DNA of 8,509 nucleotides from Pirellulales bacterium. GTDB taxonomy: Bacteria > Planctomycetota > Planctomycetia > Pirellulales > Thermoguttaceae. How positions within the stretch are numbered: the stretch's first letter is position 1; every line of letters begins with the position of its first letter. Location of the stretch: assembly GCA_030607895.1 (NCBI GenBank), contig JAUWJC010000155.1:1-8509 (forward strand), read 5' to 3'. Positions 1 to 7,033 of this stretch are shown here, one piece after another. Under the pieces are notes generated by a model that saw nothing but the letters and a program-made list of their open reading frames with translations, had not been told where the DNA came from and did not search any database. Made by a program: the position numbers and the translations under genes.

Positions 1-21
1 GAAAGGTGCCCGGCGAAAATT

Positions 22-42
22 TTTTTCGGCCGGACCGAAAAA
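22..42. repeat. Perfect 8-bp hairpin with T-tract/A-tract stem
   Basis: The stem tttttcgg (22-29) pairs exactly with ccgaaaaa (35-42) around the 5-nt loop ccgga. Because the stem is T-rich on one side and A-rich on the other, either strand gives a short GC core followed by T residues. It could therefore act as a weak bidirectional terminator for a gene ending left of the window. That role is inferred; the hairpin itself is seen. The rest of 1-195 holds no recognisable gene. It contains a further 7-bp inverted pair, cggtttc (142-148) with gaaaccg (162-168). Confidence 0.4.
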
Positions 43-168
43 GACCTGAAAAGTGGCTTTTGGGGGAGAAAGAAAGCCCAACCATTCAGGAATTCCGCGT
101 TGCGCCGAGCGCGCTGCTGATGTTATCTTGCCCACCGATAGCGGTTTCGCACGGGGACGATGAAACCG

Positions 169-262
169 GGCCACGGATGAAACACGGATAGAGCTATGGA
201 GGAAACTAATCCTGGAAATGCTTCATCTCAATCCGTGTTTCATCCGTGTTTCATCCGTGGCC
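169..262. repeat. 21-bp perfect inverted repeat with 11-bp tandem unit
   Basis: The left arm at 169-189 (core ccacggatgaaacacggat) is the exact reverse complement of the right arm at 242-262 (core atccgtgtttcatccgtgg). The spacer is 52 nt. On the right side the 11-mer atccgtgtttc occurs twice in tandem (231-241, 242-252), followed by the partial copy atccgtgg (253-260). The left arm can therefore pair in two registers. The sequence looks like a dispersed REP/MITE-like palindrome, not an operator. It spans the putative start codon at 196, so residues 13-23 of the reading frame there are translated repeat. Confidence 0.75.
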
Positions 263-1497
263 GAGAGATTCTCGACCCATTTCCTGGTAGATCATTTGTT
301 GCAAGTTACCTGAAGTTGGACTTGCCGGCAGGCGTGGAACTGTTGGGCTACGAGCGTTATGGTGATGGGCACGGCTTCGAGGAGTACGTACTGCGAATGC
401 TCATCGGCAGCAACGAACAAGAGGTAGCCGGGCGGTTGGGTATCTCGGCGGAGACGGTCGCCCTGATCGTCGAGAACCAGTTGAAGGACGACAAGCAGAT
501 CGACCCGGAGCGGGTGATCGTGCACGTAGGCTTCGACGAGATCAGCCTGAAGAAGCGGCACAAGCTGTACGTGCCCTTGATGACCGACTTGACGCACCCG
601 GAGTCGCCGAAGGTGCTGGCCGTGGCAAGGATACCGGGGCGGCCACAAGCCATCCGATTCTGGCGACCAGCACCCGGGCCAACCGCTGACCGGCCGAACA
701 TGGACGATCGCGACCCGAGCATCTTTCAGATGTCCGACGGCACGCTGCTGCTGGTTTCCGCGGACTGCCTTTGCACGTCGAACGATTCCGGCGGAACATG
801 GAGCAAGCCGATGCCAACGCCCGTCTTTGGCCCAAAGGGCCCGGTCGAGGACGAGGAGGGAAACATCGTCTACGGTGGGCTCGGGCGCCTGATCCAAGAT
901 CGCTTCACCGAGATCGCGGGAAGCCCCGCCCGGCTTCAGGGCAACTGCGTGTACCGCAGCGGGGACAAGGGCCGATCCTGGGCACTCGTCGGCACCGCAA
1001 CGTACACGATGCACAAGCCCGGCCCCCTTGACTACATCTGGTATGACGAGCCGTTCATGTGCGTCGTGCCGAATAGGTTTTGGATCTTCGCGGCCCGCGT
1101 GGACCTCGACGGATACGCAAGGATCATTCGCTCGTCCGACCGCGGCAAAACTTGGAAGCCCATCATCAAGACTCCCGTATGGGGCTACCCGCAGCACTTG
1201 CTGCCGCTGGGCGACGGCAGGCTGCTGATAACCTACGGGTATCGCCGGCCGCCGTGGGGCGTGCGAGCATGTCTCAGTTGCGACAGTGGCAAGACGTGGG
1301 ATGCCGACAATGAGATCGTGATTCGCATGGACGGAGGAACCCCCGAAGGACAGAAGCGCAAGGTCGGCAACACGGACCTTGGCTACCCTGTCTCCGTGCA
1401 ACTCGACAATAATCGCATCTTCACGGCATACTACTTCAATAAGGCCGGGTCGAACTGTTTCATTGCCGGGACGTTTTGGGAACTACCGAACAGGTAG
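196..1497 (+). CDS. Chimeric ORF: ISL3-like transposase fragment fused to truncated Asp-box sialidase (probable gene remnant)
   Basis: This 433-codon frame has three parts. Residues 1-45 are translated from repeat DNA and resemble nothing. Residues about 51-145 resemble the middle of an ISL3-type transposase: a helix-turn-helix around LGISAETVALIVENQL (81-96) and the first catalytic-Asp context GFDEISLKKRHKLYV (112-126). Residues about 160-433 are sialidase/BNR-like. The stretch MDDRDPSIFQMSDGTLLL (169-186) is followed by four Asp boxes: SNDSGGTW (195-202), SGDKGRSW (255-262), SSDRGKTW (313-320) and SCDSGKTW (361-368). The end, with GYPVSVQLD (396-404) and FTAYYF (409-414), is typical of a complete sialidase C-terminus. 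The sialidase N-terminal part, where family members carry the signal peptide and the first arginine of the sialic-acid-binding triad, is missing. No ribosome binding site precedes 196. It is most likely a pseudogene. The sialidase assignment is firm at family level, but activity and substrate are doubtful. Confidence 0.7.
   Translation: MEETNPGNASSQSVFHPCFIRGREILDPFPGRSFVASYLKLDLPAGVELLGYERYGDGHGFEEYVLRMLIGSNEQEVAGRLGISAETVALIVENQLKDDKQIDPERVIVHVGFDEISLKKRHKLYVPLMTDLTHPESPKVLAVARIPGRPQAIRFWRPAPGPTADRPNMDDRDPSIFQMSDGTLLLVSADCLCTSNDSGGTWSKPMPTPVFGPKGPVEDEEGNIVYGGLGRLIQDRFTEIAGSPARLQGNCVYRSGDKGRSWALVGTATYTMHKPGPLDYIWYDEPFMCVVPNRFWIFAARVDLDGYARIIRSSDRGKTWKPIIKTPVWGYPQHLLPLGDGRLLITYGYRRPPWGVRACLSCDSGKTWDADNEIVIRMDGGTPEGQKRKVGNTDLGYPVSVQLDNNRIFTAYYFNKAGSNCFIAGTFWELPNR
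346..630 (+). mobile_element. Internal fragment of an ISL3-like transposase
   Basis: The stretch encodes the DNA-binding HTH and the first Asp (D114 of the chimeric ORF) of a DDE transposase, followed by MTDLTHPESPKVLAVAR. I recognise this as ISL3-type transposase sequence from recall, not from a search. The N-terminal zinc-finger part and everything after the first catalytic Asp are missing. In the intact proteins VLAVAR is usually followed by GRD. Here the +3 frame from 630 reads D-T-G-A-A-T and then reaches a stop at 687-689, which hints at a small deletion close to the junction. No terminal inverted repeats that clearly belong to it were found. It is a dead relic and cannot transpose by itself. 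Confidence 0.6.
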
Positions 1498-1509
1498 ACA
1501 AGGCCTGCC

Positions 1510-3000
1510 TCAAACAGGCACCACCTTGATCCCGGCCAACCGGCAGTAGGCCTTGAACTGCCGATCCAGCTTGCCGTAGATGAACAACTGGTGGAAGCCC
1601 TTGCAATCCAGCGAGTCTTCCATGTTGTCCACGGCCAGCTCGACCGACGTGCGGCATCCACCCGACGGCGGAGTGTCGATGTTGCTCACCACCCGCCCCG
1701 TCCCCAGGATGATCTGGCCCGGTCCCTGGAACTTCATCACCGTCACCTTCTGGCCGATCCGCCAGAGCACCTGCGGTGCGACACCTTCGTTGGACTCGGA
1801 GTGCGAGCGGAGCAGGAACGGCTCGTGCGGCTTGTCCGGCCCGTTCAGCTTGGTTGGACACGAGCAGTGGGCGCCCATCAGCGTGTTGTTGATCGTGTTC
1901 GGTATGGGGTCCTGCATGAAGCCGGGTCGACCAAATAGAAGTTGTGTCAGCCGCATCGAGATACCGGCGTTCCAGTCGGCCTCGCAGGCCGCCACCAGGC
2001 CCTCATCGTTTATCTTCGACCAGGCAAGACAAGGTGGCTGAATGCTGCTGTCGATCATCCGGTTCTTACACCAACTCGGTCGATCGCGGTGTATGGCAGC
2101 AACCAGCGGCAGGCAATCCATCGAGATGCCCTGGCAGTTTTCGGCAGCCATGATGCGTCGAGCAACAACGTAGTTCTTCGCGGCATTCAGAATATCTTCC
2201 TTGTCCGGCTCCACGATCTTTTTGGCTTCCTTGGTGTAGTAGGCGGCGATTGCCCGCATCTCGTCGGTCGTCTCGACCTTCTTGAGTTCGTCCGGGAATC
2301 GCTTCAGCGGGATTGTGTGGAGCGTGGTGCCGATGCCGGCCAGGACCTGGTCCCCCGTCTTGTTTCCCTTAATGATGCACAATCGGGTGTTCTTCATGTC
2401 GCGCATGACCTTGAACATCCGCATCCCTTCGGCCAGCCAACCGCAGTCTTGCGTACTGGCCAGGTAGCACCTGGGGGCGTTGCGCACCCTCTGAACGTGG
2501 CCCGTGAACGAGGACCCCATCGGGCTGAACACAATTGCCGGGATGTCGCCGCGCTCGTCGATCAAGCGGTTGACCAGGTCCCAGTGCTGGTTACACATGA
2601 CGGTCACCAGCAGCCCATCGGGCGGCGACTTCTTGAGTTGTTCCAGGATGGGGTTGACGGCGTCGGGCTTGTCGATTCGCTCGGTGGTGACCTCCAGTTG
2701 GATGCCCAACTTGTCGGCCGCCTCGCTCATCGTCTTGGTGTACAAACCCTGGTGCTTGTTGGCGTCGTAAGCCATACCCGGCCAGGTCATCCAGTATTCG
2801 TCCTGGGTTTTCCAACCGATGAAGACCGCACGGATGACAGGCTTCTTGGCCGGCTTGGGCTCGTCGGCAAACAGCGACGAGGCGAAATCCAACACGCCCA
2901 TGTTCAGTGCCACGGCCGAGGCCCCGGCCGTAGTCAGGAAATGCCGGCGGCCGACGGTCATTGCGCAACCGGTGCAGCTTCGGTTATCAAAGGTTTTCAT
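1510..3000 (-). CDS. Tat-signal protein of the L-fucose/L-arabinose isomerase-like fold
   Basis: The 496-residue product starts at the ATG complementary to 2998-3000, which has GGGAGGA six bases upstream. An upstream in-frame TTG at 3141 lacks such a site and would bury the signal peptide. Residues 17-30 (GRRHFLTTAGASAV) form a twin-arginine signal followed by a hydrophobic stretch to about 45. The mature part resembles the sugar isomerase fold: an alternating N-terminal region (54-220, with AIVFSP at 155-160 and RLCIIKG at 206-212), then GISMDCLPLV (291-300), CEADWNAGISMRL (339-351), GAHCSCPTKL (376-385), and a C-terminal beta-rich domain with GQIILGTGRVV (428-438) and KGFHQLFIYG (467-476). 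In this family Glu/Asp/His residues hold a metal, and E340, D342 and H378 are candidates by position. True isomerases are cytoplasmic, so Tat export is odd. The gene lies 146 bp downstream of the lyase-like gene on the same strand. Substrate and activity are unknown. Confidence 0.7.
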   Translation of the reverse strand: MKTFDNRSCTGCAMTVGRRHFLTTAGASAVALNMGVLDFASSLFADEPKPAKKPVIRAVFIGWKTQDEYWMTWPGMAYDANKHQGLYTKTMSEAADKLGIQLEVTTERIDKPDAVNPILEQLKKSPPDGLLVTVMCNQHWDLVNRLIDERGDIPAIVFSPMGSSFTGHVQRVRNAPRCYLASTQDCGWLAEGMRMFKVMRDMKNTRLCIIKGNKTGDQVLAGIGTTLHTIPLKRFPDELKKVETTDEMRAIAAYYTKEAKKIVEPDKEDILNAAKNYVVARRIMAAENCQGISMDCLPLVAAIHRDRPSWCKNRMIDSSIQPPCLAWSKINDEGLVAACEADWNAGISMRLTQLLFGRPGFMQDPIPNTINNTLMGAHCSCPTKLNGPDKPHEPFLLRSHSESNEGVAPQVLWRIGQKVTVMKFQGPGQIILGTGRVVSNIDTPPSGGCRTSVELAVDNMEDSLDCKGFHQLFIYGKLDRQFKAYCRLAGIKVVPV

Positions 3001-3146
3001 GACGAATCCTCCCTTTTTCCGAAGTAGGAGTTGTGGCGGCAGTAGTGCGTTGAGCGGTCGAAAAAGGGCCAGGGGCCGCCGGAGCGACTGGCAGGAATCT
3101 GAATTAGCCCTGAGCTTAACGTGAGAGCCCCGGGTTATCAACTGCC
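3001..3146. other. Short gap between the two minus-strand genes
   Basis: This 146-bp spacer separates the lyase-like stop (3147) from the isomerase-like start (3000). No rho-independent terminator is visible, so read-through is plausible. A weak possible promoter for the downstream gene sits on the minus strand: TTGATA (3136-3141), 17 bases, then TAAGCT, a poor -10. Around 3059-3079 the plus strand reads cgaaaaagggccagg, similar to the repeat motif near 8480 and 6841. Confidence 0.4.
3007..3013 (-). promoter_or_regulatory. Ribosome binding site of the Tat isomerase-like gene
   Basis: On the minus strand GGGAGGA lies six bases before the ATG at 3000. This strong site decides the start: translation from here gives a well-formed Tat signal peptide, whereas the 47 extra codons upstream look non-coding. 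Confidence 0.75.
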
Positions 3147-6100
3147 CTAGTCTTGCCCAGCGTCAGCGGCGTGTTTTTCCTTCGCCCGGGAGATGGCTCC
3201 TGTCAACCGGGCGCCTCCCAACAGAGCGCCTGGTATTCCCCGCGTGCCGATCGGTTTCGCCGACCCTTTGGGAAACTGCTTCACCAGGAGTTCGGCGCCG
3301 GTTTTCAACAGCGTATCGGGATCGTCGGAGAAAAGCGACGCCAGCGCCATGTGCTCCGCCACCTGCCCGAAACTCGTGCGATAGGATGAACCCGGGCGAA
3401 GGTGGCGGCGCGTCTCGGGTGGATGCTTCTCCAGCAGGAACGACTCCAGCCGGTTGAACGCCCGCGGCACGCGCCGGTCGCCGGTGAGTTGCCAATACAG
3501 CAGGAGTCCTCGTAGCAGCATCGGACCGCCGTGTGGGCTTGGCCGGTGGTAGACCGGATCTTCGTAAAACGGCACGGACCAACAGCCAAGCTTCGGGTCC
3601 TGCACGCGCAAGGCGTAGTCGACGATGCGATTCAGAGCGGGCAGATATTTTGGATCCCCGGTCAGTTCGTACAAGCAGCCGAGGGTCAGCATCGGATTGC
3701 CCGACTGGCGCATCAGGTTCCACATGGCAAACGGCGGCTGCGATCGGTAGATTCCCTCGGGTGGCATGTTGTTGACCACGTAGTCGGCCAAACCAACGGC
3801 AGCCTCGCGGAGCAGTTCGTCGCCGCCCAAGTAGTAGGCCCACAACAGGCCGCGCGGCCAGCCCGCGTGCGCGAAATTCGGCGTGTCTACCTGGTGTCCT
3901 TCGCGCATGTCGCCGGTGTGGACGTAGGAGGCGCCGGTCCAATTGCGTCTCGATGAATAGTGGATGATGTCGATGTTGGCAAAGTGTCTCGCGGCCCGGC
4001 GTGCATACTGAAGGTAGGCGTCGTCACCGGTGCGGATAAATTCGGTGACGAGATACTGGACGAAGCCCCACTCCATGTTGATCCAGAGTTTGTTCGTGCT
4101 TCGCACGTAGCCGCAGGAGCTGAAGAAATCGCCCCAATTCTCGATGCCGTAATTCATGTGTTTGGACGTCAGCGTCTTGAATGTCTCCTCCGCGCTGGCG
4201 TAGTAACCCGCAAAACGGTCCTCGCGTTCGGTGGTGATCGGGCCGAAGATGTCGGTCTGGCAGTAGTACTGTTGGGGCAGCACGGCACGGAGCGGTTCCA
4301 GTACCGATGCCATGCGCGAAGCCCTCTGGCCGTCCGCTTGCGTGCCATCGTGCAGGACCAATGCGATCTCGGTGGTTAGCTGGGTGCCCTGGGCGTAGCG
4401 CATCACACGACCTTTCCCCGCCGGCCAGATGCCGATTGCCACGGACGCGCCGTCGGCTGATTTCTTTACGCTGATCGACTTGGGACACTTTTGGAAGAAC
4501 TCGCGCACCCCGACGGCCAGCCCTCTGCCCGGCTGACGCAAGTCGACCCACCCCTCGGTGCGCTGGCCGGAGGAGATGACCTTCGAGCCCTTGGTGAGCT
4601 TGCAACTGCCAAGGAATTCTTCCACGCACGGTCCCGTCCCGGTCTGAAGCAGAGTCTGCGCCTGTCCATCCAAGGGCACGAGGCCGGAGGGCCAACTTAC
4701 GCTCTTCGGGGCGATGCGGATTCCGTCCAGCACCAGTGTCAACTCAGTCAAGGCCACCGCCGGGCTGCAGCCCGCCCCGGGAAGATATCGCTCGTCGGAT
4801 TCGTTGATCACCGAGAAATGGAGCCCGATCGTCCCCGGGGCGGTCTCGAACAGCCGTGCCTTGAACGCGGCCGGACCGGGGCGGCCAGCCGTGCCGAGGT
4901 GTCCGCGAACGAAGATAGTTGGGTGCGGCCCTTCATTCTCCGTCTGGACGGATTCCACAATCAGTTGATCCAACCGCACTGCCGATGCGGTTTTCATGCG
5001 GACCGAGGGCGGGCGGGAAATGATCTCCTCGCCGCCCAGCAGCACCTTATCCCAAATGCCGCTGTTGACCACGATCTCCACCGGGCCGCACTTCAGTGAA
5101 CGTCTCGCACCGGTCACGCTCACCGCACCGGCCGCCTGCTCGATCTTGTCCACCCCGCGGCCGTACCGGACCACTCGGGCCGCTTCGCCGGCACCGGCGG
5201 TGTCGGTGCGAAACTCGACCCGCAGCCATTTGACACTCCCGTCCGGCCATAACACCAACGGGCGCGTGATGAGGTTCGACACCCCGGCAATACAGATCCC
5301 GTCGCCGGGCCGGAACGCGCCTCGGGCGAAGGGAATTCCGGCCCGGACCCACTCCTGACGACGCGGCACGCCGCCGGCGTTGCACAACCGCAGTGCCGTC
5401 TGCTGAATCGCCGGAGGTTCGGGCACCGGCGGCGGCGCGGCCGGTTGCTCCAGCCCCCGCTTGGCATCGTACACTGGCATGAATCGTAGATAGTCGACGT
5501 AGATCGGGCCGGGATTGTCCGCCGTGCGATAGCGATGGGCAACCCAAATCGAAAAGGTGCCGTCAATGTCGATCAACCCCAGGTCGATCTCGCCGGCACT
5601 GCCCGGGACCCGGCGCCAATTATTGCCGTCGAGCGAGACGCCGGCGGCCCGGTAGGGATCGGAAAGGAACACCTGATAAGGGCCCGGCAAGAGGTTCGCC
5701 GTGCTGAGCCGAAGCGGCGGCATCCGGCCGCCCTCCTCCGTCGATCGGCTGTCGGACTTGACGACCGTGTGGTCGGAAAACAGCCACGGGTTATGGGCCG
5801 GGTCAAGGCGGCAGCGTGCCCAGCGATGGTCGTCGTCGGCATCATCATCGGTAACCACATCTGCCGTGGCCACGATGTCTTCAGCCTCGAAGAAGGCCCC
5901 GGTGCGGTATCGTGCCTGGCCCACCGGCGAGCGCGGCGGCAGCAAAATGCCCGTGCGGTAGCTGGAGACGGGCGGCACGTTGCGCTGCAACTTGATCTGG
6001 TCGATCCATATTTCGGCATACCCGGCCGCAGCGAAACCGACCCGGACGGCCGTGTCGGCCTTGACGGTGAAGATCACCGATATCTGATGCCGTTGGTTGT

Positions 6101-6515
6101 GGCGCTTTATCACCCGAGCCTCGGTCAGGATTGTCGGCTTCGGCTGGTCACACGTCTGGGCGATCAGGCGCATGGCGCCGTATCCCAGGTTTCTTCGGAC
6201 GCGCGCCGAGAGCGTGTACTGCCCACCCGCTTTGAGTTGGATCGGCTGGCTGCAGAGTAGCTGCCACGAGGCCCGCTCCCTGAAGTCTACATAAACGGCG
6301 GGCTTCTTGGCGATTTCGTCGGTCTCGATGATTGTCAGCTTGGCACGACCGCCGGGGCTGAAGTTCCAACGCTTCAGCGCGGCCTCTTGGTCCGCAAAGC
6401 TCTCAAGGAGCAGTACGTTGGAGTCGGTGCTCTCCACCGGCACGGCCGCCGGCACGCAAAAGCACGCCGCAAGCCAAACACCACCCACCAGCATCAGAAT
6501 ACGTCGGCTGAACAT
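3147..6515 (-). CDS. Exported PcRGLX/YetA-type exo-rhamnogalacturonan lyase-like protein with N-terminal carbohydrate-binding-like modules
   Basis: The 1122-residue product starts at an ATG with AAAGGAGA eight bases upstream. Residues 1-25 form a signal peptide. LAAC at 15-18 fits a lipobox, so Cys18 may be lipidated. Residues about 34-178 look like a CBM4/9-type beta-sandwich (LLESF start, WQLLCSQPIQLKAGGQYTLSARV, ending AEIWIDQIKL). Residues 205-348 form a second beta-rich module with an acidic run DDDADDD (223-229). A Pro-rich linker (357-369) follows. From about 374 the signature of the PcRGLX first domain appears: VRAGIPFARGAF (390-401) and LVLWPDGSVKWLRVEF (420-435). A middle beta region follows, then an (alpha/alpha) toroid (about 760-1075) with GIENWGDFF (790-798), the conserved HQVDTPNFAHAGWPRGLLWAYY (874-895, in two parts around F881) and YELTGDPKYL (949-958). 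The founding enzyme removes unsaturated disaccharide units from rhamnogalacturonan I. That substrate is only inferred here. Fungal PcRGLX is smaller; the extra length is the N-terminal modules. Confidence 0.65.
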   Translation of the reverse strand: MFSRRILMLVGGVWLAACFCVPAAVPVESTDSNVLLLESFADQEAALKRWNFSPGGRAKLTIIETDEIAKKPAVYVDFRERASWQLLCSQPIQLKAGGQYTLSARVRRNLGYGAMRLIAQTCDQPKPTILTEARVIKRHNQRHQISVIFTVKADTAVRVGFAAAGYAEIWIDQIKLQRNVPPVSSYRTGILLPPRSPVGQARYRTGAFFEAEDIVATADVVTDDDADDDHRWARCRLDPAHNPWLFSDHTVVKSDSRSTEEGGRMPPLRLSTANLLPGPYQVFLSDPYRAAGVSLDGNNWRRVPGSAGEIDLGLIDIDGTFSIWVAHRYRTADNPGPIYVDYLRFMPVYDAKRGLEQPAAPPPVPEPPAIQQTALRLCNAGGVPRRQEWVRAGIPFARGAFRPGDGICIAGVSNLITRPLVLWPDGSVKWLRVEFRTDTAGAGEAARVVRYGRGVDKIEQAAGAVSVTGARRSLKCGPVEIVVNSGIWDKVLLGGEEIISRPPSVRMKTASAVRLDQLIVESVQTENEGPHPTIFVRGHLGTAGRPGPAAFKARLFETAPGTIGLHFSVINESDERYLPGAGCSPAVALTELTLVLDGIRIAPKSVSWPSGLVPLDGQAQTLLQTGTGPCVEEFLGSCKLTKGSKVISSGQRTEGWVDLRQPGRGLAVGVREFFQKCPKSISVKKSADGASVAIGIWPAGKGRVMRYAQGTQLTTEIALVLHDGTQADGQRASRMASVLEPLRAVLPQQYYCQTDIFGPITTEREDRFAGYYASAEETFKTLTSKHMNYGIENWGDFFSSCGYVRSTNKLWINMEWGFVQYLVTEFIRTGDDAYLQYARRAARHFANIDIIHYSSRRNWTGASYVHTGDMREGHQVDTPNFAHAGWPRGLLWAYYLGGDELLREAAVGLADYVVNNMPPEGIYRSQPPFAMWNLMRQSGNPMLTLGCLYELTGDPKYLPALNRIVDYALRVQDPKLGCWSVPFYEDPVYHRPSPHGGPMLLRGLLLYWQLTGDRRVPRAFNRLESFLLEKHPPETRRHLRPGSSYRTSFGQVAEHMALASLFSDDPDTLLKTGAELLVKQFPKGSAKPIGTRGIPGALLGGARLTGAISRAKEKHAADAGQD

Positions 6516-6614
6516 GTGGATCGTCTCCTTTGCGTAACATTAGGCTGTTAGGCTGCTACCGATCAAGTTCCGCACAAGATGGTAAGAACTTGTGAAACAT
6601 TAGCTTTCGAGAGA

Positions 6615-6676
6615 GCCGCTTGCGGCTTCGCACCGCCACACCGTCGGCACCAAAAGCGTACGAAGCCGCAAGCGGC
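6615..6676. repeat. REP-like 16-bp perfect inverted repeat
   Basis: The left arm gccgcttgcggcttcg (6615-6630) is the exact reverse complement of the right arm cgaagccgcaagcggc (6661-6676), with a 30-nt loop. Each arm is itself nearly palindromic (agccgc-tt-gcggct), so the locus can form either one long hairpin or two small ones. This two-palindrome layout is typical of REP/BIME elements. Mobilisation by a REP-associated transposase is inferred; no such gene is in the window. Confidence 0.75.
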
Positions 6677-6784
6677 CTAACGGGCATTACTCGGCGGGGA
6701 GCGCCCACAACAACCCCCAACAACAATAGTCTCCATTTTTCGCCGGGAGAAAGCAGGTTGTCAAGAGTCCGTGAGCCCCCAAAA

Positions 6785-6860
6785 GCGGGAATTCTCGGCG
6801 GATTTGCGGGAATTCCAGGGGAAATTCTCCCCCCGAGAACCGAAAAACGGGACAGGTCCG
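6785..6860. repeat. Composite repeat: 21-bp-period direct repeat plus gggacagg motif
   Basis: The 10-mer gcgggaattc occurs at 6785-6794 and again at 6806-6815, a 21-bp period. The arm ttctcgg (6792-6798) pairs with ccgagaa (6833-6839). Directly after this comes cgaaaaacgggacaggtcc (6841-6859), close to the motif at the right end of the window. Together these look like one dispersed non-coding repeat unit and not a gene. Confidence 0.55.
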
Positions 6861-6886
6861 GTATTGGCAGGCTGGATGACGCAAGG

Positions 6887-6918
6887 GGTCCTGGAGGCTC
6901 CAGACCGCGCAAAGCGCG
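6887..6918 (+). other. Two adjacent hairpins upstream of the MoxR promoter
   Basis: The first hairpin is ggtc-c-tggag / ctcca-gacc (6887-6906) with one bulged C and a very small loop. The second is cgcgc-aaa-gcgcg (6906-6918). They lie 19 nt before the predicted -35 box. They could be a terminator-like structure lacking a T-tract, part of the neighbouring repeat, or a protein site. No function is assigned. Confidence 0.4.
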
Positions 6919-6936
6919 ACTTACACCCACCGCAGG

Positions 6937-6966
6937 TTGCGAGGCTGGCCGCAGTGACGGTATGAT
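6937..6966 (+). promoter_or_regulatory. Predicted sigma-70-type promoter of the MoxR gene
   Basis: TTGCGA (6937-6942) is followed by an 18-base spacer and TATGAT (6961-6966). The -10 box matches the consensus at five of six positions and the -35 box at four. Transcription would start near 6973, leaving a leader of about 70 nt before the ATG at 7043. This is a consensus match only. Confidence 0.45.
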
Positions 6967-7027
6967 GTGGGTTTGCGTATAGTCCATCCGGGTCCCGCCG
7001 TGTTGCGGGCCGGTTCGTGTGGAACAG

Positions 7028-7033
7028 AAGGAG
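7028..7033 (+). promoter_or_regulatory. Ribosome binding site of the MoxR gene
   Basis: AAGGAG lies nine bases before ATG 7043 and fixes that start. The in-frame GTG at 7019 would place this site inside the coding region. Confidence 0.75.

Noticed and set aside
6..191. 61-codon plus-strand frame at the left edge
   Set aside because: It begins in the hairpin region and ends inside the inverted repeat arm, with no ribosome site or motif.
292..1401. 369-codon minus-strand frame opposite the chimeric ORF
   Set aside because: It is a high-GC shadow: no recognisable motifs, His/Val/Arg-rich composition, no ribosome site, and the plus strand has clear Asp boxes.
1503..1519. Possible terminator between the convergent genes (gcctg/caggc)
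   Set aside because: The stem has only five pairs, no T-tract follows, and part of it lies inside the isomerase-like coding end.
1942..3027. 361-codon plus-strand frame opposite the isomerase-like gene
   Set aside because: It runs antisense to conserved coding sequence and shows no motif; typical of GC-rich third-position bias.
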